Below, piece after piece: positions 5,964-5,975 of a stretch of DNA of 5,975 bases. The DNA is from an uncultured Clostridium sp. (GTDB taxonomy: Bacteria > Bacillota > Clostridia > TANB77 > CAG-508). The stretch is from contig CAOJXM010000074.1 of assembly GCA_948465625.1 (NCBI GenBank), positions 1 to 5,975 on the forward strand, given 5' to 3'. The position numbers and the translations under genes are program-made. How positions within the stretch are numbered: the stretch's first letter is position 1; every line of letters starts with the position of its first letter. Below the pieces are notes generated by a model. The model worked only from the letters and a program-made list of their open reading frames with translations. It searched no databases and had not been told where the DNA came from.

Positions 5964-5975
5964 CAACAAAAGAAG

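Overview
The window is AT-rich DNA (roughly 30% GC by eye) that uses the standard code: TGA acts as a stop and tryptophans are TGG. The strong AGGAGG-type ribosome binding sites and near-consensus sigma-A promoters point to a low-GC Firmicute. The RNase P RNA has the class A layout rather than the class B layout of Bacilli, so a clostridial lineage, probably a host-associated or uncultured one, is the best guess. I see no mobile element, CRISPR array, tRNA, rRNA or integration site. The region reads as ordinary chromosomal housekeeping DNA.

Left part (1-1340, + strand): a complete DUF368 membrane protein (PopT-like polyprenyl-phosphate translocase family) is followed at once by a strong extended -10 promoter whose -35 box overlaps the DUF368 stop codon. 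That promoter and a perfect Shine-Dalgarno serve a small four-helix membrane protein. Its well-placed ATG runs into a stop after two codons (ATG GGG TAG), and the long frame lies in -1. A bidirectional hairpin terminator then separates it from the convergent minus-strand genes.

Middle (1352-4098, - strand): two genes form one operon, a GT-C/PMT-like polytopic membrane glycosyltransferase and then a U32-family protein of the TrhP (tRNA U34 hydroxylation) type. They overlap by ATGA. The operon's likely promoter has one arm of an 11-bp perfect inverted repeat in its -35/-10 spacer, so it may be an operator.

Right part (4190-5963): rnpB (class A RNase P RNA, - strand) has a clear promoter and terminator. 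Its promoter abuts the stop codon of an upstream lipoprotein gene (- strand) with a Ser/Gly-rich linker and a helical C-terminal domain of unknown function. A divergent + strand gene encodes a 94-residue protein I do not recognise.

Functionally the genes fall into two themes: cell-envelope work (lipid carrier recycling, membrane glycosyl transfer, a surface lipoprotein, a small membrane protein) and tRNA maturation or modification (RNase P RNA, TrhP-like protein). I found no convincing novel multi-gene system. The best leads are the frameshifted small membrane gene, the inverted-repeat promoter and a possible change in the tRNA-CCA-binding loop of the RNase P RNA.
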